Source: Desulfovibrio sp. MES5
Lineage (GTDB): Bacteria; Desulfobacterota; Desulfovibrionia; Desulfovibrionales; Desulfovibrionaceae
Assembly: GCF_002237645.1 (NCBI RefSeq)
Contig: NZ_MJUZ01000032.1
Location: 1-64,000, forward strand
Direction of reading: 5' to 3'
DNA: 64,000 bases
Shown: positions 42,977-51,247 of the stretch, in pieces
How the letters are laid out: each line of letters opens with the position of its first letter
Position numbering within the stretch: the first letter of the stretch is position 1
The notes under the pieces: generated by a model
Databases searched by the model: none
What the model was told of the DNA's origin: nothing
What the model saw: only the letters and a program-made list of their open reading frames with translations
Position numbers and translations under genes: made by a program

Positions 42977-44305
42977 ATGCGAAAGAAAAGTATGTTTTCA
43001 ACTGTGCTTGGAGTTCTGGTGTTGGTCGTTCTAGGAGTGGGCGGCTATACTTTTTTCAAGGACCTTGAAGGTCCCATTATTGAAGTTTCTCCCAACACAG
43101 GCAGAGTTTCCCCCGCCAGTGTGCTTAAGATCAACATGCAGGATGTTTCAGGAATCAGGTCTGTTACAGTGGGCGTGAAAAAAAATAACGTGCTTAACGT
43201 TATTTTTAACAAACATTTTGATCAATACCTGCCTGAACGTACTGTTGAAGTTTCCCTCAAGGACGCTAACCTTCGCGAAGGCGCCTTTGACCTTGAAATA
43301 CGCGCCACTGACGGCTCGCTTGCCGGTTTTGGCCAGGGCAATACCCGTACGTTGCAGCTTCCCATGCGCCTTGACACACAGCCCCCGCGTATTTCGGTCA
43401 AAACACTGCCTCCCAACGTGCGCCGTGGCGGCGCTGCCGTTGTGCGCTACACCATTGATGAAGAGGTGACCACCAGCGGCGTCCTTGTGGCCGGTTATTT
43501 TGTTCCCGGCTACCTGCAAAAAGACGGCAGCTACATCTGCTTTTTCCCCTACCCGTACACTATGACGGCCAAAGATTTCAAAAACAGTGTGGAAATCACT
43601 GCCACCGACCTTGCGGGCAACGTGACCAAGAGCCGTTTGACCGTCATGGCCTTTGAACGGACTTTCAAAGGCGACAGCCTGGAACTGACCGACAATTTTT
43701 TGCTGACCGTGGAGGGCAAGTTGCGCCATCTGGCTCCCAATGCAGCCAACCCTCTTGAATGCTATCTGTATATCAATAATCAGGTGCGGGCCGCCAACGT
43801 CGAGGAACTGCGCAATATAAGCAAAGATACTGCCTCGGCCATGCTGTGGAGCGGCGTTTTTACACGCTTGCCCCGCTCCGCGCCGCGCGCGGGTTTTGCT
43901 GACCATCGCTTTTACAGTTACCAGGGCAAACAGGTTGGCGAATCCTATCATCTTGGCTTTGACCTTGCATCAATACGTAATGCCGAAGTGCCCGCCGCCA
44001 ACAGCGGTCGGGTCATTTTCAGCGGCGATCTCGGCATCTATGGCAATATAGTTGTGATTGATCACGGTCTGGGGCTTATGTCCCTCTACTCTCACCTCAA
44101 TGATTTTGTGGTCAACGCTGGCGATGTGGTGCAGAAGGGGCAGCTTCTTGGCCATACGGGCACCACAGGGCTTGCGTTTGGCGACCACCTGCACTTTGGA
44201 ATTATGGTGGGCGGCGTTGAGGTCACCCCGCTGGAGTGGCTTGACCCGAAGTGGATACGCGACAATATCACCGACAGACTTGATGCCTCAATGGCTCAAC
44301 AATAA
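42977..44305 (+). CDS. M23-family (LytM) peptidoglycan endopeptidase
   Basis: 442 residues from ATG at 42977, 6 nt after GAGGAG. One N-terminal membrane anchor (about 7-28), then Ig-like or beta-rich segments (about 35-270), then a C-terminal LytM domain: GESYHLGFDLAS (His and Asp zinc ligands), IYGNIVVIDHGLGLMSLYSHL, and GDHLHFGI. Both zinc motifs are intact, so it should be an active cell-wall hydrolase facing the periplasm. Followed by a strong terminator. Confidence 0.9.
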   Translation: MRKKSMFSTVLGVLVLVVLGVGGYTFFKDLEGPIIEVSPNTGRVSPASVLKINMQDVSGIRSVTVGVKKNNVLNVIFNKHFDQYLPERTVEVSLKDANLREGAFDLEIRATDGSLAGFGQGNTRTLQLPMRLDTQPPRISVKTLPPNVRRGGAAVVRYTIDEEVTTSGVLVAGYFVPGYLQKDGSYICFFPYPYTMTAKDFKNSVEITATDLAGNVTKSRLTVMAFERTFKGDSLELTDNFLLTVEGKLRHLAPNAANPLECYLYINNQVRAANVEELRNISKDTASAMLWSGVFTRLPRSAPRAGFADHRFYSYQGKQVGESYHLGFDLASIRNAEVPAANSGRVIFSGDLGIYGNIVVIDHGLGLMSLYSHLNDFVVNAGDVVQKGQLLGHTGTTGLAFGDHLHFGIMVGGVEVTPLEWLDPKWIRDNITDRLDASMAQQ

Positions 44306-44320
44306 CCCTCTGCTAGTGTT

Positions 44321-44382
44321 GCGCCGTGCCCTTTTTTTCAACAAAGCAAAGTTTGAAAAATGTGCACGGCGCTTCTTTTTTG
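44321..44382 (+). terminator. Terminator of the M23 peptidase gene
   Basis: GCGCCGTGC (44321-44329) pairs with GCACGGCGC (44364-44372), with inner T/A pairing, then TTCTTTTTT. Confidence 0.8.
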
Positions 44383-44533
44383 TAACCTGGGGCTTGTCTT
44401 TGTCGCCCCTTGCGGTATATCCTGAATCTATAGCTAGAAAATATTTCGCTTTTCCTTTAAACAGGAATCATTATTCGATGAAAGGCGATATCTTGTCCCT
44501 CCTACAAACACACAGAAATGTGAGGACTTATTT

Positions 44534-47500
44534 GTGTCTCCACATCCTGCGGCATTTCTTGGTCTGGACATAGGCTCCACCACTGTCAAGCTGGCGCTCC
44601 TTGATGCCGAGGGCATGGTTATTGAAACCATGTACCGTCGTCACGGAACTGCTGTTCGAGCCACGTTATCCGCTCTTCTGGATGAACTGGCACAAAAATA
44701 TCCTCTTTTGCCGGTACGTTGCGCCATCACCGGATCTGGCGCGCTGGACCTTGGCGAAGCCCTTTCTTTGCCTTTTGAACAGGAGCTGCTGGCCACGGCC
44801 CGCGCGGTATCGGCAGCTGCCCCGCAAACCAGCGTCGCTGTCGAGCTTGGTGGCGAAGACGCCAAACTGCTGTATCTTGGGCAGGATGTGGAACTGCGCA
44901 TGAACGAATCCTGCGCGGGGGGAACCGGGGCTTTCATCGACCAGATGGCCCGCCTGCTCAGCACCGACGCGCAAGGGCTCAATGAGCTGGCCGCGCGGCA
45001 CACCACCCTCTACCCCATTGCTTCACGTTGCGGCGTGTTCGCCAAAACAGATATTGTGCCTCTGCTGAATGGCGGCGTAGCGCGGGAAGACATCGCGGCC
45101 TCCATATTTCAGGCCGTGGTTGAGCAGACCATTGGCGGCCTGGCTTGTGGTCGCCCCATTGAAGGCACAGTGGCTTTTCTTGGTGGGCCATTGCACTTTT
45201 TGCCAGAGCTGAAAAAACTTTTTATAGCGGCACTGCAACTGGAAGATGACGAAATCGCCTGCCTGCCGCATGCCCAGTGTGCCGCTGCCCACGGTGCGGC
45301 TTTGTGCATGAAGGACAGGCTGGGTGAAACGCCGCTGGTCCGTCTGGACGAACTGGCCCGTCAGGCCCGCAGTTTGGCGAGCGAAGCGCTCCCGCCACTG
45401 ACCAAGGCGCTGCCGCGTTTTTTCCGTGACTCCGCTGAATATGAAACCTTCAGAAAACGGCACTCCGACGACCGCCTCCCCCGACGTGACCTGAGCAAGG
45501 CGACCGGTCCCCTGTATCTTGGGCTCGACCTCGGTTCCACCACGGTCAAGGCCGCGCTCATAGACGCGCAACAACGCATGCTGGCATCGTGCTACGTATC
45601 CAACGGGGGCAACCCGTTGCAGGTTCTTTTGCCGCCGCTTGCCGACATGCTTGAGCAGATTCCTCCGCAGGCCTGGCTTGCAGGCACGGCCGCCACCGGC
45701 TACGGGGCGCAGCTTGCCGAGGCGGCGCTGAAGCTTGACTGCGTAACAGTGGAAACTCTGGCGCACTTCAAAGCCGCACACCGTATTGTGCCTGAAGTGA
45801 GCTATGTCATAGACATCGGCGGTCAGGACATGAAGTGCCTCAAGGCCGAAAACGGCGTTATCGCGGATGTGAGCCTTAACGAGGCCTGTTCCGCAGGTTG
45901 CGGGGCTTTTCTTGAAAGCTTCGCCTTGGGGCTTGGCATGACTATGGAGGAATTTGTCGAGGCGGCCCTTTATGCCGAGCATCCGGCAGACCTTGGCTCA
46001 CGCTGTACGGTGTTCATGAATTCAAAAGTCACGCAAGCCCAGAAAGAAGGCATGAAAGCGGCCGATATTGCGGCTGGCCTCTGCTATTCTGTTGTTCGCA
46101 ACGCTCTGGACAAGGTGCTGCGCATCAAAAATACCGATGAACTGGGGCAGCATGTGGTCGTGCAGGGAGGCTCGTTCCTCAATGACGCATTGCTTTGCGC
46201 CATGGAGCGCACCTTGGGGCATAGCGTGCACCGTCCGGCCTCCTCGGGGCTTATGGGGGCTTACGGGGCTGCCCTGACGGCGCTTGAATCCTCCCCTGCC
46301 AATGAAGTGCGCTATTCCCCCCTGACAGCCGAGGGCCTTCGTAATTTTGAGATGCGCAGCCGCAGCTTCCGTTGCCGCGACTGCGGGAACAACTGCCTGT
46401 TGACTGAAACGCGCTTCTCGCATGGAACACGCCATTTTTCAGGCAACCGCTGTGACAAGTTCGCCAATACAAATGGCAAAAAAACGACCGCCGGACAAAA
46501 TCTTTATGATTGGAAGCGCCAGCGGCTCTTCCGCTATGCCCCGTTGCCCCTTGAGCGTGCGCCAAGGGGTGTCCTGGGCATACCGAGGGTGCTGACCGTA
46601 TATTCGCACTATCCCTTCTGGTTCACCCTTTTCTCCAGTCTTGGCTTCAGGGTTGAACTTTCACCGCCGACCAGCCGTGCGCTCTTTGCCCGGGGCCTGG
46701 CCTCCGTGCCATCACAAAGCGTCTGCTATCCTGCCAAGCTGGCCCATGGTCATGTGCTTTCGCTTGTTGAAAAAGGAATCTCGCGCATATTCATGCCCTG
46801 CATCCCCCGTGAATCCAAAGAATTTAAGGAAATGTGCGACGCGTTTTCCTGCCCGGTGGCCTGCGGTTATCCACAGGTGGTACGCGAAAACCTGCCGGAA
46901 CTGGTCAATGGCAAAGCCTTTATGTACACGCCTTTTGTGAACCTCAACCACACGGCATCCCTGGTGCGGAATCTTTGTCAGGAAATGGATCTGCCCAAGG
47001 GGGAAGTGCGCGCCGCCGTTCGCGTGGCTCGGCAGGAGCAGGAAAACTATCTGCGCGAACTGCGGGATGAAGCCGAAAAGCTCTATGCCGCAACGCTCCG
47101 TCAGGGCGGAACGCTGGTGGTGCTGGCTGGTCGTCCCTACCATGCCGACCCTCAAGTGCATCACGGACTGCCGGATTTTATCGCTTCGCTTGGCGCCACG
47201 GTGTTAAGTGAAGACGCCCTGCCGCATCGCTGGCTACGCAAAATCCCCGTGCCGGGGCTGCGCGTCCGCAACCAGTGGACGTACCCTGCCAGGCTTTACC
47301 GGGCCGCAGCATGGGCTGCTCAAGGCGACCACGGCAAATGCAGGGTTGAACTTGTGCAGCTTACCTCATTTGGCTGCGGCCTTGACGCCATTACCTCCGA
47401 CCAGGTACGTGAGCAGCTGCACAATCATGGCAAGCTGTATACCCTCATCAAGATGGATGAAGGCAACGCGCTTGCTTCGGCCCGTATTCGGATCCGTTCA

Positions 47501-48868
47501 TTGCTGGCCGTATCAGAAGGGCGCGGCAAGGGCGTACAGACGGTCATCCCGCCCCCCACGGCTCCCGTTTTTTCCAAAAAAAACGCCCGCTCCCACCTGA
47601 TTCTTGTCCCACAAATGGCTCCGCTGCATTTTCCCTTGATCACAGAGGGCATTGTGGGCAGTGGACACATGGTAAAACTGTTGCCCACGGTAAATTCTGA
47701 AGCCATCAGCATAGGCCAGGCCTATGTAAACAACGACGCCTGCTATCCGGCCATTGTGGCCATCGGCCAACTCCTGCACGCGCTGCAAAGCGGCGAGCAT
47801 GATCCTCACCGTACAGCGCTGCTGCTTTCACAGACCTGTGGGCCATGCCGCGCCAGCAATTATCCGGCCTTATTGCGTAAAGCCTTGATTGAATGCGGCT
47901 TCGCATCGGTTCCAATACTCACCATGAGCACATCCGGGGGTGACAGCCATCCGGGCTTTAGCCCCAACCGCGCCATGCTGCACAAAATGGTGCTGGGCAT
48001 GCTGGCCGGAGACATGCTGCAACGCCTGTCTCTGCATACGCAGACCTATGAGCGCCGTGCTGGAGACACAGCCGAAAGGATTGATCATTGGGTGCGCACA
48101 CTGGCCCCCATTGTGCGGCATGGCGATGATCTGGCCTTCCGCCGCAGTATGGAGCGCCTTGTGCGGGACTTTGAGCAGATCGGCTGCGATGTGGACCGTA
48201 GGCCGCGCGTCGCTGTGGTCGGCGAAATTCTTCTGACCTATCATCCTGACGCCAACCGACATATTGTGGATATCATCAGACAGGAGGGGGGCGAACCCCT
48301 GCTGCCCGACATCACAAATTTCATGCTGTATTGCCTGCGGGATTCCATCTACGACTGGCAGCGTCAGGGCGGCAGCGCTCTGGGTGCGCTGGGCAGCACT
48401 CTGGCTATCAAGAAAGTGGAAAATTTGCGCAAAAGCATGCGGGAGGCTCTGGCCCGATCTCCCCTTGCGGAGAGGGTCATGCCCGTGGCCCATCTGGACA
48501 CGCTGGCCCAAATGGGCGAGAGCATGCTGTCGCTGGGCAACGCTGCTGGCGAAGGCTGGCTTTTGCCGGCAGAAATGCTGGAATTTCTGAACCACGGGGC
48601 AAAGGACATCCTGTGTCTTCAGCCTTTCGGCTGCCTTCCCAATCATGTGGTAGGCCGTGGAGCGTTCAAGACTGTGCGCCGTGCGGCCCCTCAGGCCAAT
48701 ATCATGGCCATTGACTATGATCCGGGCAGCAGCGAGGCCAACCAGCTGAATCGCATACGTCTGTTTATGGCCATTGCCAGGGACATGGCGCGCCAGCAGG
48801 GTTTTTTACGGCTGGGCGATCTTCAGGATCAGTCAGATTTCGCCAAAAAACTTTGCGGCGTAAGGTAA
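44534..48868 (+). CDS. Giant acyl-CoA dehydratase activase-like protein (double BadF/HgdC plus DUF2229)
   Basis: 1444 residues from GTG at 44534, 7 nt after TGAGGA. Two ASKHA ATPase domains of the BadF/BadG/HgdC type: the first has GLDIGSTTVKLALLD (about 9-23) and NESCAGGTGAFIDQMA, the second GLDLGSTTVKAALID (about 330) and NEACSAGCGAFLESFA (about 450). The CxGGTG/CSAGCG cysteines ligate the bridging [4Fe-4S] cluster in HgdC. A DUF2229 domain starts near 678 (GIPRVLTVYSHYPFWFTLFS). The last third resembles 2-hydroxyacyl-CoA dehydratase subunits (QTCGPCRASNYPALLRKAL at about 1104). Such fusions are widespread in anaerobes and their substrate is unknown. No separate dehydratase genes are nearby. 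Confidence 0.9.
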   Translation: MSPHPAAFLGLDIGSTTVKLALLDAEGMVIETMYRRHGTAVRATLSALLDELAQKYPLLPVRCAITGSGALDLGEALSLPFEQELLATARAVSAAAPQTSVAVELGGEDAKLLYLGQDVELRMNESCAGGTGAFIDQMARLLSTDAQGLNELAARHTTLYPIASRCGVFAKTDIVPLLNGGVAREDIAASIFQAVVEQTIGGLACGRPIEGTVAFLGGPLHFLPELKKLFIAALQLEDDEIACLPHAQCAAAHGAALCMKDRLGETPLVRLDELARQARSLASEALPPLTKALPRFFRDSAEYETFRKRHSDDRLPRRDLSKATGPLYLGLDLGSTTVKAALIDAQQRMLASCYVSNGGNPLQVLLPPLADMLEQIPPQAWLAGTAATGYGAQLAEAALKLDCVTVETLAHFKAAHRIVPEVSYVIDIGGQDMKCLKAENGVIADVSLNEACSAGCGAFLESFALGLGMTMEEFVEAALYAEHPADLGSRCTVFMNSKVTQAQKEGMKAADIAAGLCYSVVRNALDKVLRIKNTDELGQHVVVQGGSFLNDALLCAMERTLGHSVHRPASSGLMGAYGAALTALESSPANEVRYSPLTAEGLRNFEMRSRSFRCRDCGNNCLLTETRFSHGTRHFSGNRCDKFANTNGKKTTAGQNLYDWKRQRLFRYAPLPLERAPRGVLGIPRVLTVYSHYPFWFTLFSSLGFRVELSPPTSRALFARGLASVPSQSVCYPAKLAHGHVLSLVEKGISRIFMPCIPRESKEFKEMCDAFSCPVACGYPQVVRENLPELVNGKAFMYTPFVNLNHTASLVRNLCQEMDLPKGEVRAAVRVARQEQENYLRELRDEAEKLYAATLRQGGTLVVLAGRPYHADPQVHHGLPDFIASLGATVLSEDALPHRWLRKIPVPGLRVRNQWTYPARLYRAAAWAAQGDHGKCRVELVQLTSFGCGLDAITSDQVREQLHNHGKLYTLIKMDEGNALASARIRIRSLLAVSEGRGKGVQTVIPPPTAPVFSKKNARSHLILVPQMAPLHFPLITEGIVGSGHMVKLLPTVNSEAISIGQAYVNNDACYPAIVAIGQLLHALQSGEHDPHRTALLLSQTCGPCRASNYPALLRKALIECGFASVPILTMSTSGGDSHPGFSPNRAMLHKMVLGMLAGDMLQRLSLHTQTYERRAGDTAERIDHWVRTLAPIVRHGDDLAFRRSMERLVRDFEQIGCDVDRRPRVAVVGEILLTYHPDANRHIVDIIRQEGGEPLLPDITNFMLYCLRDSIYDWQRQGGSALGALGSTLAIKKVENLRKSMREALARSPLAERVMPVAHLDTLAQMGESMLSLGNAAGEGWLLPAEMLEFLNHGAKDILCLQPFGCLPNHVVGRGAFKTVRRAAPQANIMAIDYDPGSSEANQLNRIRLFMAIARDMARQQGFLRLGDLQDQSDFAKKLCGVR

Positions 48869-48900
48869 TTGCCGGAACACAACAAACCATGACAAAAACA

Positions 48901-48933
48901 GGTGGGATATGGCCGTACTGGCGCATTCCCACC
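48901..48933. terminator. Hairpin between converging genes
   Basis: GGTGGGA (48901-48907) and TCCCACC (48927-48933) with a 19-nt loop, in the 93-nt gap between the activase gene and the converging small gene. No clear T-run. Confidence 0.35.
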
Positions 48934-48961
48934 CGTTATGATTTTGCGTATTGCCGAACGG

Positions 48962-49255
48962 CTATTCGCGCGGGGGCAGTTCGCGACCGCCTTCTTCCAG
49001 ACGTTGCAAAAATTTGTCGCGGCATTCATAGCTGCAAAAATGGTGGACAATTTCACCATCACGCACAGAGATATTGCCTTCGGCAGAAACATAGGTCCCA
49101 CATTCCGGGTCTTTGACCATTTCTCCGGCAGCTATCTTGCGTTCCATTTCGGCCGCGTTTTCTTCTTTGTTTTCTTTTTGCTTTTTCTGCACATCATTGG
49201 CGAAAAGACGATACAGGGCGTAGACCGCCAATATCAAAATAAGCCATTTCCACAT
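48962..49255 (-). CDS. Membrane-anchored small protein with a YHS/TRASH-like metal site
   Basis: 97 residues. An N-terminal membrane helix (WKWLILILAVYALYRLFA) is followed by a charged linker. The domain DPECGTYVSAEGNISVRDGEIVHHFCSYECRDKFLQR has Cys, His-His, Cys and Cys placed like YHS/TRASH metal-binding folds and the PP0621 group. ATG follows AAGGAG by 8 nt. It probably binds a metal ion; its role is unknown. Same strand as folK, 111 nt downstream. Confidence 0.7.
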   Translation of the reverse strand: MWKWLILILAVYALYRLFANDVQKKQKENKEENAAEMERKIAAGEMVKDPECGTYVSAEGNISVRDGEIVHHFCSYECRDKFLQRLEEGGRELPPRE

Positions 49256-49366
49256 CTGTCGTGCTCCTTAGGCTCATGCCGGGCATCGGGCCAAAAAATC
49301 TGGAGTGTGCGGCTGGGCAACCTGCCTGCAAGCCGAGGAAGACCCTACCACAGAGAGTTCTTCCCG

Positions 49367-49876
49367 TCACTGAGAAATTCTTTGGCCATCTTTTTCAAAT
49401 TTCAGTCGCGAAAGCCAGTCCGCAGCAGAAACCCCGTCAATGCGAACTCCGGGGGCAATGTCCAGCAGGGGTACCAGCGCAAAAGCGCGTTGCGTAAGCC
49501 TGGGGTGCGGCACAAGGCAGCGCGCATCGTCGCTGTGCTGCTGGCCAAAAAGCAATAAATCCGCATCAATGGTTCTGGGCCCAAAGCGAAGGGCAGGATC
49601 AGCGCTGCGTACGCGGCCAAGACCGGTTTCCATTTCCAGCAAGGCCTCCACAAATGAGCAAGGCTGCCAGCAGGATGCAACAACAAGTTCAACCACCTGG
49701 TTTAAAAACCACGGTTGATCGGCAAAGCCTTGGGGTTCAGTCGTGTATATGAGCGATACTGCGCCAAGGCGCGCATGGGGCAGGTGACTTAGGGCCTCGC
49801 GAGCCAGCTGAAGCATGCGTTCCGCGTTCGCGCTGTTTGAGCCCAGGCTCACGTATGTCTGGATTTCTTCATGCAT
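49367..49876 (-). CDS. folK: 2-amino-4-hydroxy-6-hydroxymethyldihydropteridine pyrophosphokinase
   Basis: 169 residues, the usual HPPK length. TYVSLGSNSANAERMLQLAR at the N-terminus, then SLIYTTEPQGFADQPWFLNQVVEL, and the catalytic FGPRTIDADLLLFG followed by LVPHPRLTQRAFALVPL. It transfers pyrophosphate from ATP to the pterin in folate synthesis. Other folate genes are not in the window. Confidence 0.95.
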   Translation of the reverse strand: MHEEIQTYVSLGSNSANAERMLQLAREALSHLPHARLGAVSLIYTTEPQGFADQPWFLNQVVELVVASCWQPCSFVEALLEMETGLGRVRSADPALRFGPRTIDADLLLFGQQHSDDARCLVPHPRLTQRAFALVPLLDIAPGVRIDGVSAADWLSRLKFEKDGQRISQ

Positions 49877-50311
49877 GGCTGAAGCTGTCCTTTTTCAGTG
49901 TGGAATTGAGCACGTTCTCATTGAGCAGGTTTCCGATGAAACTGTTCTGGCAACTGGGTGAACAGGCATCCACCACCAGCGTATGCGTGGCTTCCGCGTG
50001 TTATTATGGGCCGAAGCGGGCGCGTCGATGCCATTACAGGTGTATACGCAACGGTGCTCTGTTTTTGAGGCAGAAAGGGGCCCATGGCAACAATTTTTGG
50101 CAAGTTCCCTTTCGGCTTGATTTACTCGGGCCGCTGCAAATGCTGACCCCGCCAGAACCAGCGAGTGCGCCCGTTGCAATTGGGTATCCGCATCAATGAT
50201 CAGCACTGGTAGCACGCGCCCATACGGATTAAAAGCGACTTTTGGCATGTATCCAGCCGCAGCGTCTGTAAAAAACTTGCTCGCGGGGCCTAAGGCGGCT
50301 AGCATGCTCAC
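49877..50311. other. Gap between folK and xerD, doubtful minus-strand frame
   Basis: A 150-residue minus-strand frame (49895-50347) overlaps the xerD start. It has an odd Cys/His/Trp-rich second half, while a neighbouring frame in the same half (49918-50103, LPKIVAMGPFLPQKQSTVAY) looks more protein-like. A decayed or frameshifted gene is possible. I cannot name it and no ribosome site is convincing. Confidence 0.25.
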
Positions 50312-51247
50312 ATGACTGAACCCGAAGCATCCGCCACCGCATCTCACTGCCCCCTGGCCGCTCTTCTGCCTTTATGGCAGGACCATCTGTTGGCCCAGCG
50401 CGGCCTGTCGCAGCAGACCGTTCTTTCCTACAGCCAGGATCTCGAGAATTTTTTTCTCTTTCGGCAGGAGCTCTCTGGCGGCGGCGCCATGGGTGCGCAA
50501 CCCGACGAGCAGGAGGTCTTCCTTTACCTTGCATGGCTGCGCGCACGCCAGAATACAGGAAGAACGCTGGCGCGGCGCTTGTCCGCATTGCGGGCTTTTT
50601 TCGATTTTGCCATGCAGGAAGGCGTCGTCAAGACCAATCCCGCACAGTTGATGGATAACCCCAAGCTGCCGCAACACCTGCCCGAAGTGCTGACCCGCGA
50701 TGAAATGGAAAAAATGCTGTCGCAGCCCGACATGCGCGAAAGAGGCGGCCAACGCGACCGCTGTATGCTTGAGCTGCTTTATGCGGCTGGTTTGCGCGTG
50801 TCCGAACTCTGTGATCTTTGCCTGCCGGATCTGGACCTGCAGCGTGGTCTGGTGCGTGTTTTCGGCAAGGGAGCCAAGGAGCGGCTCGTGCCCCTGCACG
50901 ACTTCATGCAGCGCATGCTTGAAAATTATATCAGCCATTGGCGGCCCGCTTTTTCTCCCACAGGCAACCAGCTTTTCGTCAACCGGTCCGGCAATGCGCT
51001 CACACGCCAGTATATCTGGAAAATGGTTAAAAAATATGCGCTTGCAGCCGACATACGCCGCCCCATTTCGCCGCACACCTTCAGGCATTCCTTTGCAACG
51101 CATTTGCTTGAAGGCGGAGCTGACCTGAGAGCGGTGCAGCTGCTGCTGGGGCATGCCGATATCAGCGCCACAGAAATTTATACTCATGTTCAGGCCGAGC
51201 GTCTGCGCGGCATTCACCGCCAATTCCATCCCCGGAGCCAGATGTGA
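50312..51247 (+). CDS. xerD: Tyrosine recombinase XerD/XerC
   Basis: 311 residues. The N-terminal SAM-like domain (LLPLWQDHLLAQRGLSQQTVLSYSQDLENFF) is followed by a catalytic domain with Arg in AAGLRVSELCDL, Lys in GKGAKERLVPL, HTFRHSFATHLLEGGADLRAVQLLLGHADISAT and the nucleophile Tyr in EIYTHVQ. Resolves chromosome dimers at dif with FtsK. XerD fits better than XerC from the HTFRHSFATHLLEGGADLR segment, but a second Xer gene would be needed to decide. Its stop overlaps the next gene's GTG start. Confidence 0.92.
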   Translation: MTEPEASATASHCPLAALLPLWQDHLLAQRGLSQQTVLSYSQDLENFFLFRQELSGGGAMGAQPDEQEVFLYLAWLRARQNTGRTLARRLSALRAFFDFAMQEGVVKTNPAQLMDNPKLPQHLPEVLTRDEMEKMLSQPDMRERGGQRDRCMLELLYAAGLRVSELCDLCLPDLDLQRGLVRVFGKGAKERLVPLHDFMQRMLENYISHWRPAFSPTGNQLFVNRSGNALTRQYIWKMVKKYALAADIRRPISPHTFRHSFATHLLEGGADLRAVQLLLGHADISATEIYTHVQAERLRGIHRQFHPRSQM